64,000 bases of DNA. Source: Terrimesophilobacter sp038243605. Lineage in GTDB: Bacteria; Actinomycetota; Actinomycetes; Actinomycetales; Microbacteriaceae. The notes below the pieces were generated by a model that made no database searches, was not told where the DNA came from, and saw only the letters and a list, made by a program, of their open reading frames with translations. The translations under genes and the position numbers were made by a program. Location of the stretch: the NCBI GenBank assembly GCA_038243605.1, contig JBBSQX010000009.1, forward strand, positions 1 through 64,000, given 5' to 3'. Below are positions 41,030 through 48,956 of the stretch, one piece after another; positions within the stretch are counted from its first letter, which is position 1, and every line of letters starts with the position of its first letter.

Positions 41030-41974
41030 TCACTTACTGTCGACGTGGCCGATCGGATCCGTGCTGTCGCGAAACGCGTCGCGGGCAGCCGACCAGCTGC
41101 TCGCATCGACGTGCAGAGCGGTCCGAAGATAAGCAGTGCTCATCCGCTGGATGACGGCGACCCGCTCGGGGTTTTCGTCGGTGGTCTCAGCGACTTCGTA
41201 TCCGACGATCCCACCCAGCGCGTGCTCGGCACCGTAGAACGTTAGGAGATCTGTCGCGCCGGGGCTGTGCGTGTAGGCGTCAGTGAACCAGTCAGGTCCT
41301 CGGCTGGACATCTTGGACTGGTCGTGGTCACCAGCGACGATGAGGGTCGGCGTGGTCAGCTCGTGGAACGATGGGCGCATGAAGGGGAAATTCGCCTGCG
41401 CGAAAGGGTGCAGGTCATCGCCGCCGACACCGGTTGCTGCGAACAAGATGCCCGCGGTAACGCGGCGCTCGGACATGTTGTCGCCGACGTGGCCTGCTTC
41501 ATCGAAGATCCGTGCGCCGAGGAGCGACTGAGCGGTCTGGCTGCCCCAGGAATGTCCGGTCGCGGCGACACGGCTGCGGTCTACGCGGCCGGCGAGGCCG
41601 GGGACGGCGGCCTCAATGGTGTGGAGCTGGTCAAGGATGCGTTTAAGGTCCGTGATCCGCCCGGTCCAGATCGTGGAGAACACCGGGTGATCGAACCCGA
41701 ACCCGTTCCGGCGCGAGTCCAGGTGTGTGGGCTGAATCACGACGAACCCGTGGGAGGCCCAGAACGCTGTCAGCGGCGCATACCCGTCAAGGTTCCACCC
41801 GTTGCCGTGGGAGAACACCACGACGGGGAGGTTCGAACCCGTTGCCGGGGCTGACACTCTCACTTCCAGCGGTACCGGTCGGCCGGGAGCGGACAATTCG
41901 ACCGGAGCAACGGAGACGACCGCAGTGCCGACGCCAATGATGCCGTTCAGTGTGTCGACGATTGGTGAATTCAT
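41030..41974 (-). CDS. Chlorophyllase/PAF-acetylhydrolase-like alpha/beta hydrolase
   Basis: 314 residues. VVVFSHGNGWNLDGYAPLTAFWASHGFVVIQPTHLDS gives the oxyanion loop, ATGHSWGSQTAQSLL the nucleophile Ser, LIVAGDHDQSK the Asp, and FYGAEHALGGI the His. The group includes dienelactone-hydrolase-related lipid esterases. ATG 41974 or ATG 41986 is the start. It is divergent from a TetR gene, with a strong dyad between them, so it is probably repressed by TetR. Confidence 0.85.
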   Translation of the reverse strand: MNSPIVDTLNGIIGVGTAVVSVAPVELSAPGRPVPLEVRVSAPATGSNLPVVVFSHGNGWNLDGYAPLTAFWASHGFVVIQPTHLDSRRNGFGFDHPVFSTIWTGRITDLKRILDQLHTIEAAVPGLAGRVDRSRVAATGHSWGSQTAQSLLGARIFDEAGHVGDNMSERRVTAGILFAATGVGGDDLHPFAQANFPFMRPSFHELTTPTLIVAGDHDQSKMSSRGPDWFTDAYTHSPGATDLLTFYGAEHALGGIVGYEVAETTDENPERVAVIQRMSTAYLRTALHVDASSWSAARDAFRDSTDPIGHVDSK

Positions 41975-42040
41975 CGTGAGTTCCATTCCTAATGGCTGCT
42001 GCGCTCTGCAATAATGGCTATCGGAGCGTCGTTCCATAAC

Positions 42041-42063
42041 ATTACGGAACAGCGCTCCGTAAT
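42041..42063. promoter_or_regulatory. TetR operator between the hydrolase and tetR genes
   Basis: ATTACGGA (42041-42048) and TCCGTAAT (42056-42063) are exact complements with a 7-bp spacer. An overlapping pairing, GGAGCG (42023-42028) with CGCTCC (42053-42058), extends the symmetry. It lies about 55-75 bp before the hydrolase start and 37 bp before the tetR ATG, suiting control of both. Confidence 0.75.
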
Positions 42064-42099
42064 GCAAGTACGAGCTGTCAAGTTAGCTAGGAGGGGCGT

Positions 42100-42702
42100 A
42101 TGGCCGAGGCTCAGAGCGCGCAGTCTCCCGTTGCGCCGTCCAAGCAGGTGGGGCGTCCGCGTCGGAGCGAGCAGGCGTTGCTAGACGCCGCGGCAGCGGT
42201 GTTCGTGGCATCCGGGGTCGATGCTCCGGTGCGGGAGATCGCAGCGAAAGCCGGCGTCGGCATGGGAACCATCTACCGTCACTTCCCGACGCGATCGGAG
42301 CTTGTGGTTGCGGTGTACCGACACCAGGTCGAATCGTGCGCGGAGGCTGGCCCACGCCTTCTTGCGGAAAGCACGACGCCCGAGGCGGCCCTGCGGGCGT
42401 GGGCGGCCTTGTTCGTGGATTTCCTGGTCACCAAGCATGGGCTCGCTGGTGCGCTTCAGGGCGTGAGTGCGGGGTCCGACACCCTGCATGCCTACTTCAT
42501 TGACCGCCTCGTCCCCGTATGCGGCACGCTCCTCGAAGCAGCGCGGGAGCCCATTGACGCAACAACTCCGCCGATCGATGCGTACAACGTGCTCAAAGGC
42601 ATCGGGAACCTCTGCATCGGCGCAGCGGGCGCCGCCCGGTATGAGGCCGCTGCTCTTGTGCAATTACTCATCTCGGGCGTTCTCGCCCAGGGAGCTCGCT
42701 GA
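42100..42702 (+). CDS. TetR/AcrR family regulator
   Basis: 200 residues. The helix-turn-helix is VREIAAKAGVGMGTIYRHFPTRSELVVAVY, preceded by RPRRSEQALLDAAAAVFVASGVDA. The C-terminal domain (SBP-like TetR_C, DAYNVLKGIGNLCIGAAG) binds an unknown ligand. GGAGG lies 6 nt before ATG 42100. It is divergent from the hydrolase it most likely represses. Confidence 0.9.
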   Translation: MAEAQSAQSPVAPSKQVGRPRRSEQALLDAAAAVFVASGVDAPVREIAAKAGVGMGTIYRHFPTRSELVVAVYRHQVESCAEAGPRLLAESTTPEAALRAWAALFVDFLVTKHGLAGALQGVSAGSDTLHAYFIDRLVPVCGTLLEAAREPIDATTPPIDAYNVLKGIGNLCIGAAGAARYEAAALVQLLISGVLAQGAR

Positions 42703-42728
42703 CCGAAGCTCAGAGGAGAGTGAGCAGA

Positions 42729-42929
42729 TCACCGTCGGCAAGTGTGTAGTCGTGGGGAAGCCCATGGAGGGCAGTGTCCTAGACGGACGTGTAGATGAAG
42801 TGTCCGAATGGGCCCGTGCCGGGAGGCGGCCTCGACAGCGGTGTGGTCATCGTTGACCTGCTGGATGAGTCCGAAAAAGCTCTCGCGTGCTTCGGTCGCG
42901 GTTATTGCCGACATAATCGAATCCTTCAA
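42729..42929 (-). pseudogene. YefM-type antitoxin remnant
   Basis: From ATG 42914 the frame reads MSAITATEARESFFGLIQQVNDDHTAVE, the intact N-terminus of a YefM/Phd antitoxin. It then diverges into unrelated residues (AASRHGPIRTLHLHVRL) where the family has TSRRGNAVL. The last two thirds and any yoeB partner are missing. On the other strand, 42930-43046 ends in FVAVTRKALRALQRHRRAPA, weakly integrase-like, too short to call. The region looks like decayed mobile DNA left of the 43-kb cassette. Confidence 0.6.
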
Positions 42930-43047
42930 CTAGTACTCGATGGTGTACCACCTAGAGATGTGGAGGAAGACGTGAAATGCAAGTTCGTGGCCGTGACCCG
43001 TAAGGCCCTTCGCGCGCTGCAAAGGCACCGGCGGGCGCCCGCCTAAC

Positions 43048-43096
43048 GATCCCCTTTCGGACTTGTGTGGCGTCTCGCAGCACGTTCCGCTTGCGA
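43048..43096 (+). repeat. 48-bp direct repeat, left copy
   Basis: It matches 50584-50632 with one gap and few mismatches. The 28-bp core at 43065-43092 (GTGTGGCGTCTCGCAGCACG plus 8 more bases) is identical to 50601-50628. The pair brackets the 7.5-kb ABC/two-component cassette in direct orientation. Confidence 0.85.
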
Positions 43097-43126
43097 GCGC
43101 GGCGCGCTCACAGCGCCAACCATTCT

Positions 43127-43234
43127 TTATCCAGAACGGGCCGGGTCTTCTCTCAGGAGGTCAACGATGAGGGCAGTCATATCGAGGGGTTGGGTAGGTG
43201 GTAATTCGATTGCGCTTGGGTCAATGTTGGACAT
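43127..43234 (-). CDS. 35-residue small protein at the end of the exporter operon
   Basis: MSNIDPSAIELPPTQPLDMT continues to IVDLLREDPARSG and a stop at 43127. GAGGAG lies 6 nt before ATG 43234, a textbook ribosome site. It is 46 bp after the stop of the ABC permease and in the same direction. Acidic and without a signal peptide. It may be a functional micro-protein or a truncated gene cut off near the direct repeat. Confidence 0.5.
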   Translation of the reverse strand: MSNIDPSAIELPPTQPLDMTALIVDLLREDPARSG

Positions 43235-43280
43235 GGTCGACTCCTCTGAAACTCGGTTGGATCGCTGGTGACGAGTGTCG

Positions 43281-44519
43281 CTACGAACTCAGGGCGACAG
43301 ACGGTGGAGTGCGGGCCGCGCGCACCGCGGGGTACAGCCCGGCGATCGCCCCGATGGCGATCGTTGCGAGTACACCGCCGATCAGGATCCAGACGGGTAT
43401 GACGGGTATCCAGCCATTACCGGTGGCAATGGCTGCCGTGACCGCCGCGCCGAGTCCCGCCCCCGCCAGTCCGCCCATGGCCGACAAGATCACCGCTTCG
43501 GTGAGGAATTGCAGGCGAATGTGGTGTCGGGTGGCACCGATCGCTCGTCGCAGGCCGATCTCGCGGCGGCGTTCCAGCACCGAGATGATCATCGTGTTGG
43601 CGACACCAATGCCACCGACGAGCAACGAGATCGACCCGAGCGCGAGCAGTAGCCCTGTGAATACCTCGTCGACGGCGGCCCGCGCGATGAGCGCATCGGA
43701 GGGGCGGGAAACGACAGCGTCCCTAGGCGATTGCGGTTGGAGGGATGCCGGCAACAGGTCCCGCACCGTGAGCACCGTGTCGTCGGTCGACCGCTCGTAT
43801 ACCTGGGTCGGGTTCTTGACGTAGCCGTACTCGGCCACGGCAATGGGCATGCCGACGAGCGCACTGATGTTCAACTCTTCCGCAAGTGCAACCGGCTCAA
43901 GGATGCCGACCACGGTGGTGTTGCGCCCGTCGAGCCAGACCTGGGTGCCGGGCGCCCGCACGCCAAGTCGGTCTGCGGCGGTAGAACCTAATACCGTGGT
44001 CGGAAGGGTCGCAGTGGCGGGGTTCAGCCACTCCCCGGTGCGCAATTTGGCACCAACCACCGAAAGCAAATTGAGCTCACTCGCGACGACGGTCAGCCCG
44101 CCGGTGCGCCCGGCGTCGACGAGAGAATTTCGGTATACGTGCACATCCGGCAAGTCTGCGGTGGCACTGGCTGCGGTGACCCCGTGAATTCGTTCCGCCC
44201 GCGCAGACGCGTCTGCGGGCAGCGGCAGTGGGGGGGTTGCACCTGACGGATCCGCCACTGACACGGTGAGCAGGTTGGTTCCCAGCTCCGCGAGTTGGGA
44301 GTCAAGCCGCTCACGGCTCGAGGAGGAGATCCCGACCACCGCGACCATCGCAGCGATGCCAATCGCGACCCCGAGTGCGGAGAGCACGGCGCGCATCGGA
44401 CGTGCGCGAAGGCCCGTCGACCCGACATAGGCAAGGTCTCCGGCACGAAGTCGAGAGCGCGGCGGAAGATCGGCTTGGGGAGCCTCAGCCTTCGCCGATT
44501 GAGATGGCCTGCGGATCAT
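43281..44519 (-). CDS. MacB-like ABC transporter permease (FtsX family)
   Basis: 412 residues: a cytoplasmic N-terminus, TM1 at about 45-65 (MRAVLSALGVAIGIAAMVAVVGI), a large extracytoplasmic MacB_PCD domain, then three C-terminal TM helices. VANTMIISVLERRREIGLRRAIGATRHHI is the FtsX coupling region. Its ATG overlaps the ATPase stop by 4 bp. With the ATPase and adaptor it forms a MacAB-like export system, probably for peptides or lipoproteins. Confidence 0.9.
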   Translation of the reverse strand: MIRRPSQSAKAEAPQADLPPRSRLRAGDLAYVGSTGLRARPMRAVLSALGVAIGIAAMVAVVGISSSSRERLDSQLAELGTNLLTVSVADPSGATPPLPLPADASARAERIHGVTAASATADLPDVHVYRNSLVDAGRTGGLTVVASELNLLSVVGAKLRTGEWLNPATATLPTTVLGSTAADRLGVRAPGTQVWLDGRNTTVVGILEPVALAEELNISALVGMPIAVAEYGYVKNPTQVYERSTDDTVLTVRDLLPASLQPQSPRDAVVSRPSDALIARAAVDEVFTGLLLALGSISLLVGGIGVANTMIISVLERRREIGLRRAIGATRHHIRLQFLTEAVILSAMGGLAGAGLGAAVTAAIATGNGWIPVIPVWILIGGVLATIAIGAIAGLYPAVRAARTPPSVALSS

Positions 44520-45211
44520 GCTGTGACCTCCTGTCGAACGGCCGTGTCGGCCACAATTTTTCCGTCAGTGATAGACACACGCCGCGGAAGGCGCTCCGCC
44601 AAAGCTCCGTCGTGGGTAATGACAACGACGGTGGTTCCCTCAGCGTTGAGTTCGTGGAGCAGACGAACGATACTTTCTCCCGAGGTCGAATCAAGGTTGC
44701 CGGTGGGCTCGTCGGCGAGCAGGAGCGGCGGGTCGCCGACAACCGCACGCGCGATAGCCACACGCTGCCGCTCACCACCGGAGAGCTGGCCGGGTGCATG
44801 GTCGAGTCGGTGCCCCAAGCCCACCCGCTCGAGTGCACGCCGCGCGCGGTTGCGGCGCTCCCGTCGCGGGATGCCGGTGTAGAGCAGACCGTCGGCGACG
44901 TTATCTACCGCGTCGATGCCGTCACGCAGGTGGAACTGTTGGAAGACGAAACCGATGCGGTGGGCGCGCAGCGCCGACAGGTCGGAGTCAGAGAGGTGTT
45001 TCACGTTGGCTCCATCGATGTAGGCATCGCCTGAACTGGGGCGGTCGAGTGTTCCAATGACGTTGAGCAGGGTGGATTTGCCCGAGCCGCTTGGTCCGAC
45101 GATCGCGGCGATCTCACCGCGTTCGATGGTGAGATTGATGCCGGCCAGAGCGTTTACTGGAGGCGAACCAAAGGTTCGGGTGATATTCTCGAGCCGGATG
45201 ATGGCGGTCAC
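44516..45211 (-). CDS. MacB/LolD-type ABC ATPase
   Basis: 231 residues. Walker A IVGPSGSGKSTLLN, Q-loop FVFQQFHL, signature LSGGERQRVAIARAV, Walker B LLLADEPTGNLD and the switch His in VVVITHDGALAERL are all intact. It is of the LolD/MacB class that works with FtsX-type permeases. It is coupled by 4-bp overlaps to both adaptor and permease genes. Confidence 0.95.
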   Translation of the reverse strand: MTAIIRLENITRTFGSPPVNALAGINLTIERGEIAAIVGPSGSGKSTLLNVIGTLDRPSSGDAYIDGANVKHLSDSDLSALRAHRIGFVFQQFHLRDGIDAVDNVADGLLYTGIPRRERRNRARRALERVGLGHRLDHAPGQLSGGERQRVAIARAVVGDPPLLLADEPTGNLDSTSGESIVRLLHELNAEGTTVVVITHDGALAERLPRRVSITDGKIVADTAVRQEVTA

Positions 45212-46380
45212 GATGCGGGCACCACAACGGGCAGTCCTTCGCGGATGCCTTTTCCCGAAATCTGCACGCGACCGGACGCAAAAGCGCCGATCGTGACAGG
45301 AATCCTGTGGACTACCCCTTCGCCCCCTTTGGTTGTCGTTTCCACCGCGAAGGTGGTCGCGTCCGTGGCGATGAGTGCTTCAACCGGAACGGTGAGCACT
45401 CCCTCTGCTAGCGTGCTCGCGAATTGCACGGTCACGCTTGCCCGGGAGAATGCGGCAACTGCAGCCTGGTCGGTGAGTGTCACTGTCACCGGCACAACGA
45501 AAGTTCCGGCCGACGTCGCGCCACCCCCAGCCGCGCCAGTGTTACTTTCGCGTTCGAGCGGTTCTCCGACGGTCGCAATAGTGCCCGTGGTGGAGGTGCC
45601 GTCTGGCAGGACGATGCCGACCTCGTTGCCCACAACCGCGAGGTGCTGGTCACCCAGCTTCAGGTCGAGATCAACGAATTTGGTGGTGGCTGATACCCGG
45701 TACAGCTCCGTACCCGGGGCGGCTTCGATTCCGACCTCGACGGTGACACTCATGACCCGAAGGTCGTGATCGGCGAACAGAATGGCGGAAGGTTCGACCC
45801 TTCCCGTGCGCTCCAGCCCGAGGCTCTCCTGCCACGCGGTGATGGCATCCGCGGTCAATCGGGTAAATGTGGTGTCGACGTCGCCTCGGAATAATCCAAG
45901 CGCGGAGAGGTTTTCTTCGAGCTGACGCACATCCTCCCCTGGTGACACACCCCTCTCCAGGGTGCGCCACGCCGGAAGCGACCCGCGAAGCAAAATGACG
46001 GGCTGGTTGTTGAGTCGATACAGGGTGGCGCCGGGCACGATTACCTCCTTCGCTGCAGGCAAAGCTGTCACCACGCCGCTCGACGCTGCGACCAACGGGC
46101 GTTCCTGGGAGTAGTGCAATGTGGCCTGGGCGTTCGTGACCGAGACCATATTGCCGGTGGTGACCGGAACAGTGGAAAGGGGTGCTGCCGACGCAGCCAC
46201 TGATGGGGGTGCGGCGATCCCTGGAATGACCGTCACTGCCAGCACAACCACCATGAGAACGGCAACGGCGAGGGCAACGATAACGATGGTACGTCCGCGG
46301 CGGCGAGGCGGTTGTGCCTGAGCCACGGCACCCTCGTCGGAAGGTGGGCGAGACACGGCGATGGGCGTGGAGTCGGTCAT
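45208..46380 (-). CDS. HlyD/MacA-like adaptor with a peptidoglycan-binding domain
   Basis: 390 residues: cytoplasmic tail, TM helix at about 30-52, then lipoyl/barrel-type domains. Inserted at about 148-200 is a peptidoglycan-binding module (GEDVRQLEENLSALGLFRGDVDTTFTRLTADAITAWQESLGL). C-terminal VPVEALIATDATTFAVETTTKGGEGVVHRIPVTIG is the membrane-proximal domain of efflux adaptors. The PG-binding insert is common in actinobacterial versions and anchors the pump to the wall. Confidence 0.9.
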   Translation of the reverse strand: MTDSTPIAVSRPPSDEGAVAQAQPPRRRGRTIVIVALAVAVLMVVVLAVTVIPGIAAPPSVAASAAPLSTVPVTTGNMVSVTNAQATLHYSQERPLVAASSGVVTALPAAKEVIVPGATLYRLNNQPVILLRGSLPAWRTLERGVSPGEDVRQLEENLSALGLFRGDVDTTFTRLTADAITAWQESLGLERTGRVEPSAILFADHDLRVMSVTVEVGIEAAPGTELYRVSATTKFVDLDLKLGDQHLAVVGNEVGIVLPDGTSTTGTIATVGEPLERESNTGAAGGGATSAGTFVVPVTVTLTDQAAVAAFSRASVTVQFASTLAEGVLTVPVEALIATDATTFAVETTTKGGEGVVHRIPVTIGAFASGRVQISGKGIREGLPVVVPAS

Positions 46381-46437
46381 ATCGACGTTTTCCTAACTAT
46401 CAGTACGAGGGGTGAGGACGGTGGGCTGGTTGTTGCT

Positions 46438-46971
46438 CTACACGCCGGACTTTTTCGAACAGGTTTCGAAGTCCTTCGGCCCTACTTCAGCTCCGATAAA
46501 TCCCGGGTCTGTTGAAGTAGGTTCCTTAATGTCGTAGCCCAAGTCGCGCAGGCAGTTGGCCCGGACGAGGAGTTTCGCGAGCATCTCAGAGTCAATCGTC
46601 AGTCCTTTATTCGAGGGAGGATCACCGATTTTCGCGGAGCACTCCGGGTATGCCGCCTGGATTTCGGGGTTGTCATCGGTGATGCCTTCACCCGGCTTCG
46701 GGTCCGCAACATCCAGTCCCAGGTCGCGGAAGCACTGGGCCAGTTTGAGGTCGTAGGCGTCGCGCGCTGCGGAAAACTCGGCTTCTGTTGTGGGTTGGCC
46801 AGCGCCGCCGCTACTGCTACTACTACCAGGAGCCGGCGAGACGGGAGCTGCACCGCTTGAGCTGCATCCGGCGAGAGCGAGCAGCAGAAGGGGTGCTGCG
46901 AGCAGCGTGACGCGCCAGTTGTGTCGGCCGCCGGTGCGGTTGGTCTGCTGCGAGTGAGTGAATGTCATCAT
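46438..46971 (-). CDS. Cysteine-containing lipoprotein, copy 1
   Basis: 177 residues. A twin-basic-less signal (RVTLLAAPLLLLALAGCSS) has a clear lipobox LAGC. The mature part has a Ser/Gly linker and a domain with four cysteines in CFRDLG, PECSAKIG, NCLRDLG and ETCSKKSGV, suggesting two disulfides. CFRDLGLDVADP and CLRDLGYDIKEP are an internal repeat. GGAG is 6 nt before ATG 46971. It is first in the exporter operon but with its own promoter, and is a tandem duplicate of the next lipoprotein. Confidence 0.85.
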   Translation of the reverse strand: MMTFTHSQQTNRTGGRHNWRVTLLAAPLLLLALAGCSSSGAAPVSPAPGSSSSSGGAGQPTTEAEFSAARDAYDLKLAQCFRDLGLDVADPKPGEGITDDNPEIQAAYPECSAKIGDPPSNKGLTIDSEMLAKLLVRANCLRDLGYDIKEPTSTDPGFIGAEVGPKDFETCSKKSGV

Positions 46972-46980
46972 GTGTGTCTC

Positions 46981-47068
46981 CATAAGGTTGGTGTTGAGTC
47001 CAACTTCATCAGGGCGGGTGTTGCAGCGACGTTGCGGATTGAGCAAATATTTTCGCAACATTGCGCTG
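46981..47068 (-). promoter_or_regulatory. Duplicated promoter region of lipoprotein copy 1
   Basis: Nearly identical to 47605-47692 over about 88 bp. TGTTGC (47019-47024) and CGTTGC (47030-47035) are direct repeats with an 11-bp period, an OmpR-type response-regulator layout; GCAACATTGCG follows at 47055-47065. The copy ends before the -10 that serves the divergent kinase gene at the other site, showing where the tandem duplication stopped. Confidence 0.75.
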
Positions 47069-47076
47069 TTGTGGCT

Positions 47077-47595
47077 CTACGCGCCGGACTCTTTCGCACA
47101 CGTTTCGAGGTCCTTATCGGTGACTTCGGCTGGGATAAACCCAGCGTCTTTCGAGGTGGGTTCCTTGATGTCGTAACCCAAGTCGCGTAGGCAGTTGGCC
47201 TGGACGAGGAGTTTCGCAAGCTGCTCGGCATCGATCGTCAGTCCTTTATTCGAGGGGGGGTCACCGATTTCTGTGGAGCACTTCGGGAATGCCGCTTGGA
47301 TTTCGGGGCTGTATTCGGTGATGCCTTCACCGGGCTTCGGGTCCTTGACATCCAGTCCCATATCGCGGAAGCACTGGGCCAGTTTGAGGTCGTAGGCGTC
47401 GCGCGCTGCGGAAAACTCGGCTTGTGTTGTGGGTTGGTCGGCAGCGCCACCAGGAGTCGGTGAGACGGGAGCTGCACCGCTTGAGCTGCATCCGGCGAGA
47501 GCAAGCAGCAGTAGGGGTGCTGCGAGCAGTGTCACACGCCAGTGGTGACGGCCGCCGGTGCGGTTGGTCTGCTGCGAGTGAATGAGTGTCAACAT
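47077..47595 (-). CDS. Cysteine-containing lipoprotein, copy 2
   Basis: 172 residues, a near-duplicate of copy 1 (roughly 85-90% identical by eye). It has the same LAGC lipobox, the same four cysteine motifs (CFRDMG, PKCSTEIG, NCLRDLG, ETCAKESGA) and a shorter linker (missing SSSSSGG). Start ATG 47595 has GGAG 6 nt upstream. It is divergent from the histidine kinase gene. It may be the sensor-side ligand or the cargo/partner of the MacAB-like pump; neither is proven. Confidence 0.85.
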   Translation of the reverse strand: MLTLIHSQQTNRTGGRHHWRVTLLAAPLLLLALAGCSSSGAAPVSPTPGGAADQPTTQAEFSAARDAYDLKLAQCFRDMGLDVKDPKPGEGITEYSPEIQAAFPKCSTEIGDPPSNKGLTIDAEQLAKLLVQANCLRDLGYDIKEPTSKDAGFIPAEVTDKDLETCAKESGA

Positions 47596-47604
47596 GTGTG
47601 TCTC

Positions 47605-47700
47605 CATAAGGTTGGTGTTGAGTCCAACTTCACCAGAGCGGGTGTTGCAGCGATGTTGCGGATTGAGCAAATATTTTCGCAACATTGCGCTGCCTAGACT
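47605..47700. promoter_or_regulatory. Divergent promoter region, lipoprotein 2 / histidine kinase
   Basis: Toward the lipoprotein: TGTTGC at 47643-47648 and 47654-47659 (11-bp period), 48 bp from its ATG. Toward the kinase: GCAACAT (47679-47685), 9 bp, then -10 TAGACT (47695-47700). The region before the response-regulator gene has exactly the same elements and spacing. Confidence 0.7.
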
Positions 47701-47732
47701 GGAACACCTCCCCGTCCACGAAGGAAATGACC

Positions 47733-47789
47733 ATGGGTTCACCATTCGAAAAGAACGACGCCGTCAAAGGTAAAGCCGAGCGCCCATGA
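47733..47789 (+). CDS. 18-residue leader ORF coupled to the histidine kinase
   Basis: MGSPFEKNDAVKGKAERP, from ATG 47733 with AAGGA (47721-47725) 7 nt upstream; the stop TGA overlaps the kinase ATG (ATGA). The kinase itself has no good Shine-Dalgarno, so translation of this leader probably delivers ribosomes to it. Charged and without a hydrophobic segment. It could also be just a coupling device. Confidence 0.6.
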   Translation: MGSPFEKNDAVKGKAERP

Positions 47790-48907
47790 AAAAGGAGCCG
47801 TCTTTTGTGGGGCGCTCAGGTCGCCGCCGTGCTGGGCTGTCCGTCAGGGTTCAGCTGACCCTGAGCTACGCCATCTTCGTCGTCGTGGTCGGCATCGCCT
47901 TCTTCGTGGTGGGGTTCCTGGTTCTGCGTTTTATCCCGGGCGGCTACCTCCAGCTGGAAGACGGAGGATACGTCCCGGGCCGGTCGGATCTGCTCAAGGT
48001 GTACGTGAAGTACACGGTGTGGGCACTGTCGGCGCTGTCCGTACTGGGGCTCGGGGGCGGATGGATTCTTGCCGGGCGTATGCTCAAGCCCCTCACTCGC
48101 ATTACCGCGACCGCGCGCTTGGTTCGCGACGGATCACTCGACCATCGCATCCACATGCCGGGTCGCAAGAATGAACTTGCTGATCTTGCGGACCTGTTTG
48201 ACGAGATGCTCGACCGGCAGCAGGCCGCGTTCGAGGTGCAGGAACGGTTCGCCGCCAACGCCTCCCATGAACTGCGCACCCCGCTGGCCGTGACGGCAAC
48301 ACTATTAGAGGTCGCGTTGCGGAATCCGCACGGGCAGGACTACCCCGCCCTTCTCGAGCGACTCCAGATAACCAACAACAGAGCAGTTGCGCTCACAGAG
48401 TCGTTGCTTCGCCTCGCCGACGCGAACGAGGTTGGGGCCGTCGCCCAGCCCGTTGCGTTAGACAGCATTGTGGTCACGGCAATCGAGGAGAACGCCATCG
48501 AGGCCGTTGAACACAACGTCGCCATCACGGCGCAGCTCGAGGCCGTGACCGTGATCGCTGACGTGGCACTCCTTCACCAACTCGTCGTCAACCTTGTGCA
48601 GAACGCTATCCGGCACAGCGGCAACCCGGGCAGTGCCATCTTCACGACAAGCTCAGACCGCCGGCGACAGGTGGCCACCTTGCGCGTCGAAACCTCTGGC
48701 AGCGCCGTCGATGCCGATACCGTCTCCCGACTCGCCGAACCGTTTCTTCGCGGCACGGGGAGGATAGCGACCGGGCAGAAAGGTCATGGTCTTGGCCTAG
48801 CGCTGGTTCAGCGCATTGCCGAAGTGCACGGCGGTTCCCTCCACATCGCGCCGCGCGGCGGCGGAGGGGTTATTGTGATGGTCGAGCTACCCGCCGTCAA
48901 TCACTAA
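47786..48907 (+). CDS. Sensor histidine kinase
   Basis: 373 residues with two TM helices (about 21-45 and 74-97) enclosing a very short extracytoplasmic loop of about 30 residues. It then has a HAMP domain (RMLKPLTRITATARLVRDGSLDHRI), the phosphoacceptor in FAANASHELRTPLAVTATLLEVAL, and an HATPase_c with N-box LVVNLVQNAIRHS and GHGLGLALVQRI. The small sensor loop is typical of kinases sensing through a partner protein or within the membrane; the adjacent lipoprotein is a candidate. Its response regulator lies two genes on. Confidence 0.9.
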   Translation: MKKEPSFVGRSGRRRAGLSVRVQLTLSYAIFVVVVGIAFFVVGFLVLRFIPGGYLQLEDGGYVPGRSDLLKVYVKYTVWALSALSVLGLGGGWILAGRMLKPLTRITATARLVRDGSLDHRIHMPGRKNELADLADLFDEMLDRQQAAFEVQERFAANASHELRTPLAVTATLLEVALRNPHGQDYPALLERLQITNNRAVALTESLLRLADANEVGAVAQPVALDSIVVTAIEENAIEAVEHNVAITAQLEAVTVIADVALLHQLVVNLVQNAIRHSGNPGSAIFTTSSDRRRQVATLRVETSGSAVDADTVSRLAEPFLRGTGRIATGQKGHGLGLALVQRIAEVHGGSLHIAPRGGGGVIVMVELPAVNH

Positions 48908-48956
48908 AAACGCCCGGAATTGCGATGTGTCGCTTGCGTGACGTGGAGGGAAAGTG

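Noticed and set aside
42930..43046. Fragment of a tyrosine integrase (FVAVTRKALRALQRHRR)
   Set aside because: Only about 20 residues resemble integrases, with no catalytic residues. Noted inside the YefM remnant entry but not called.
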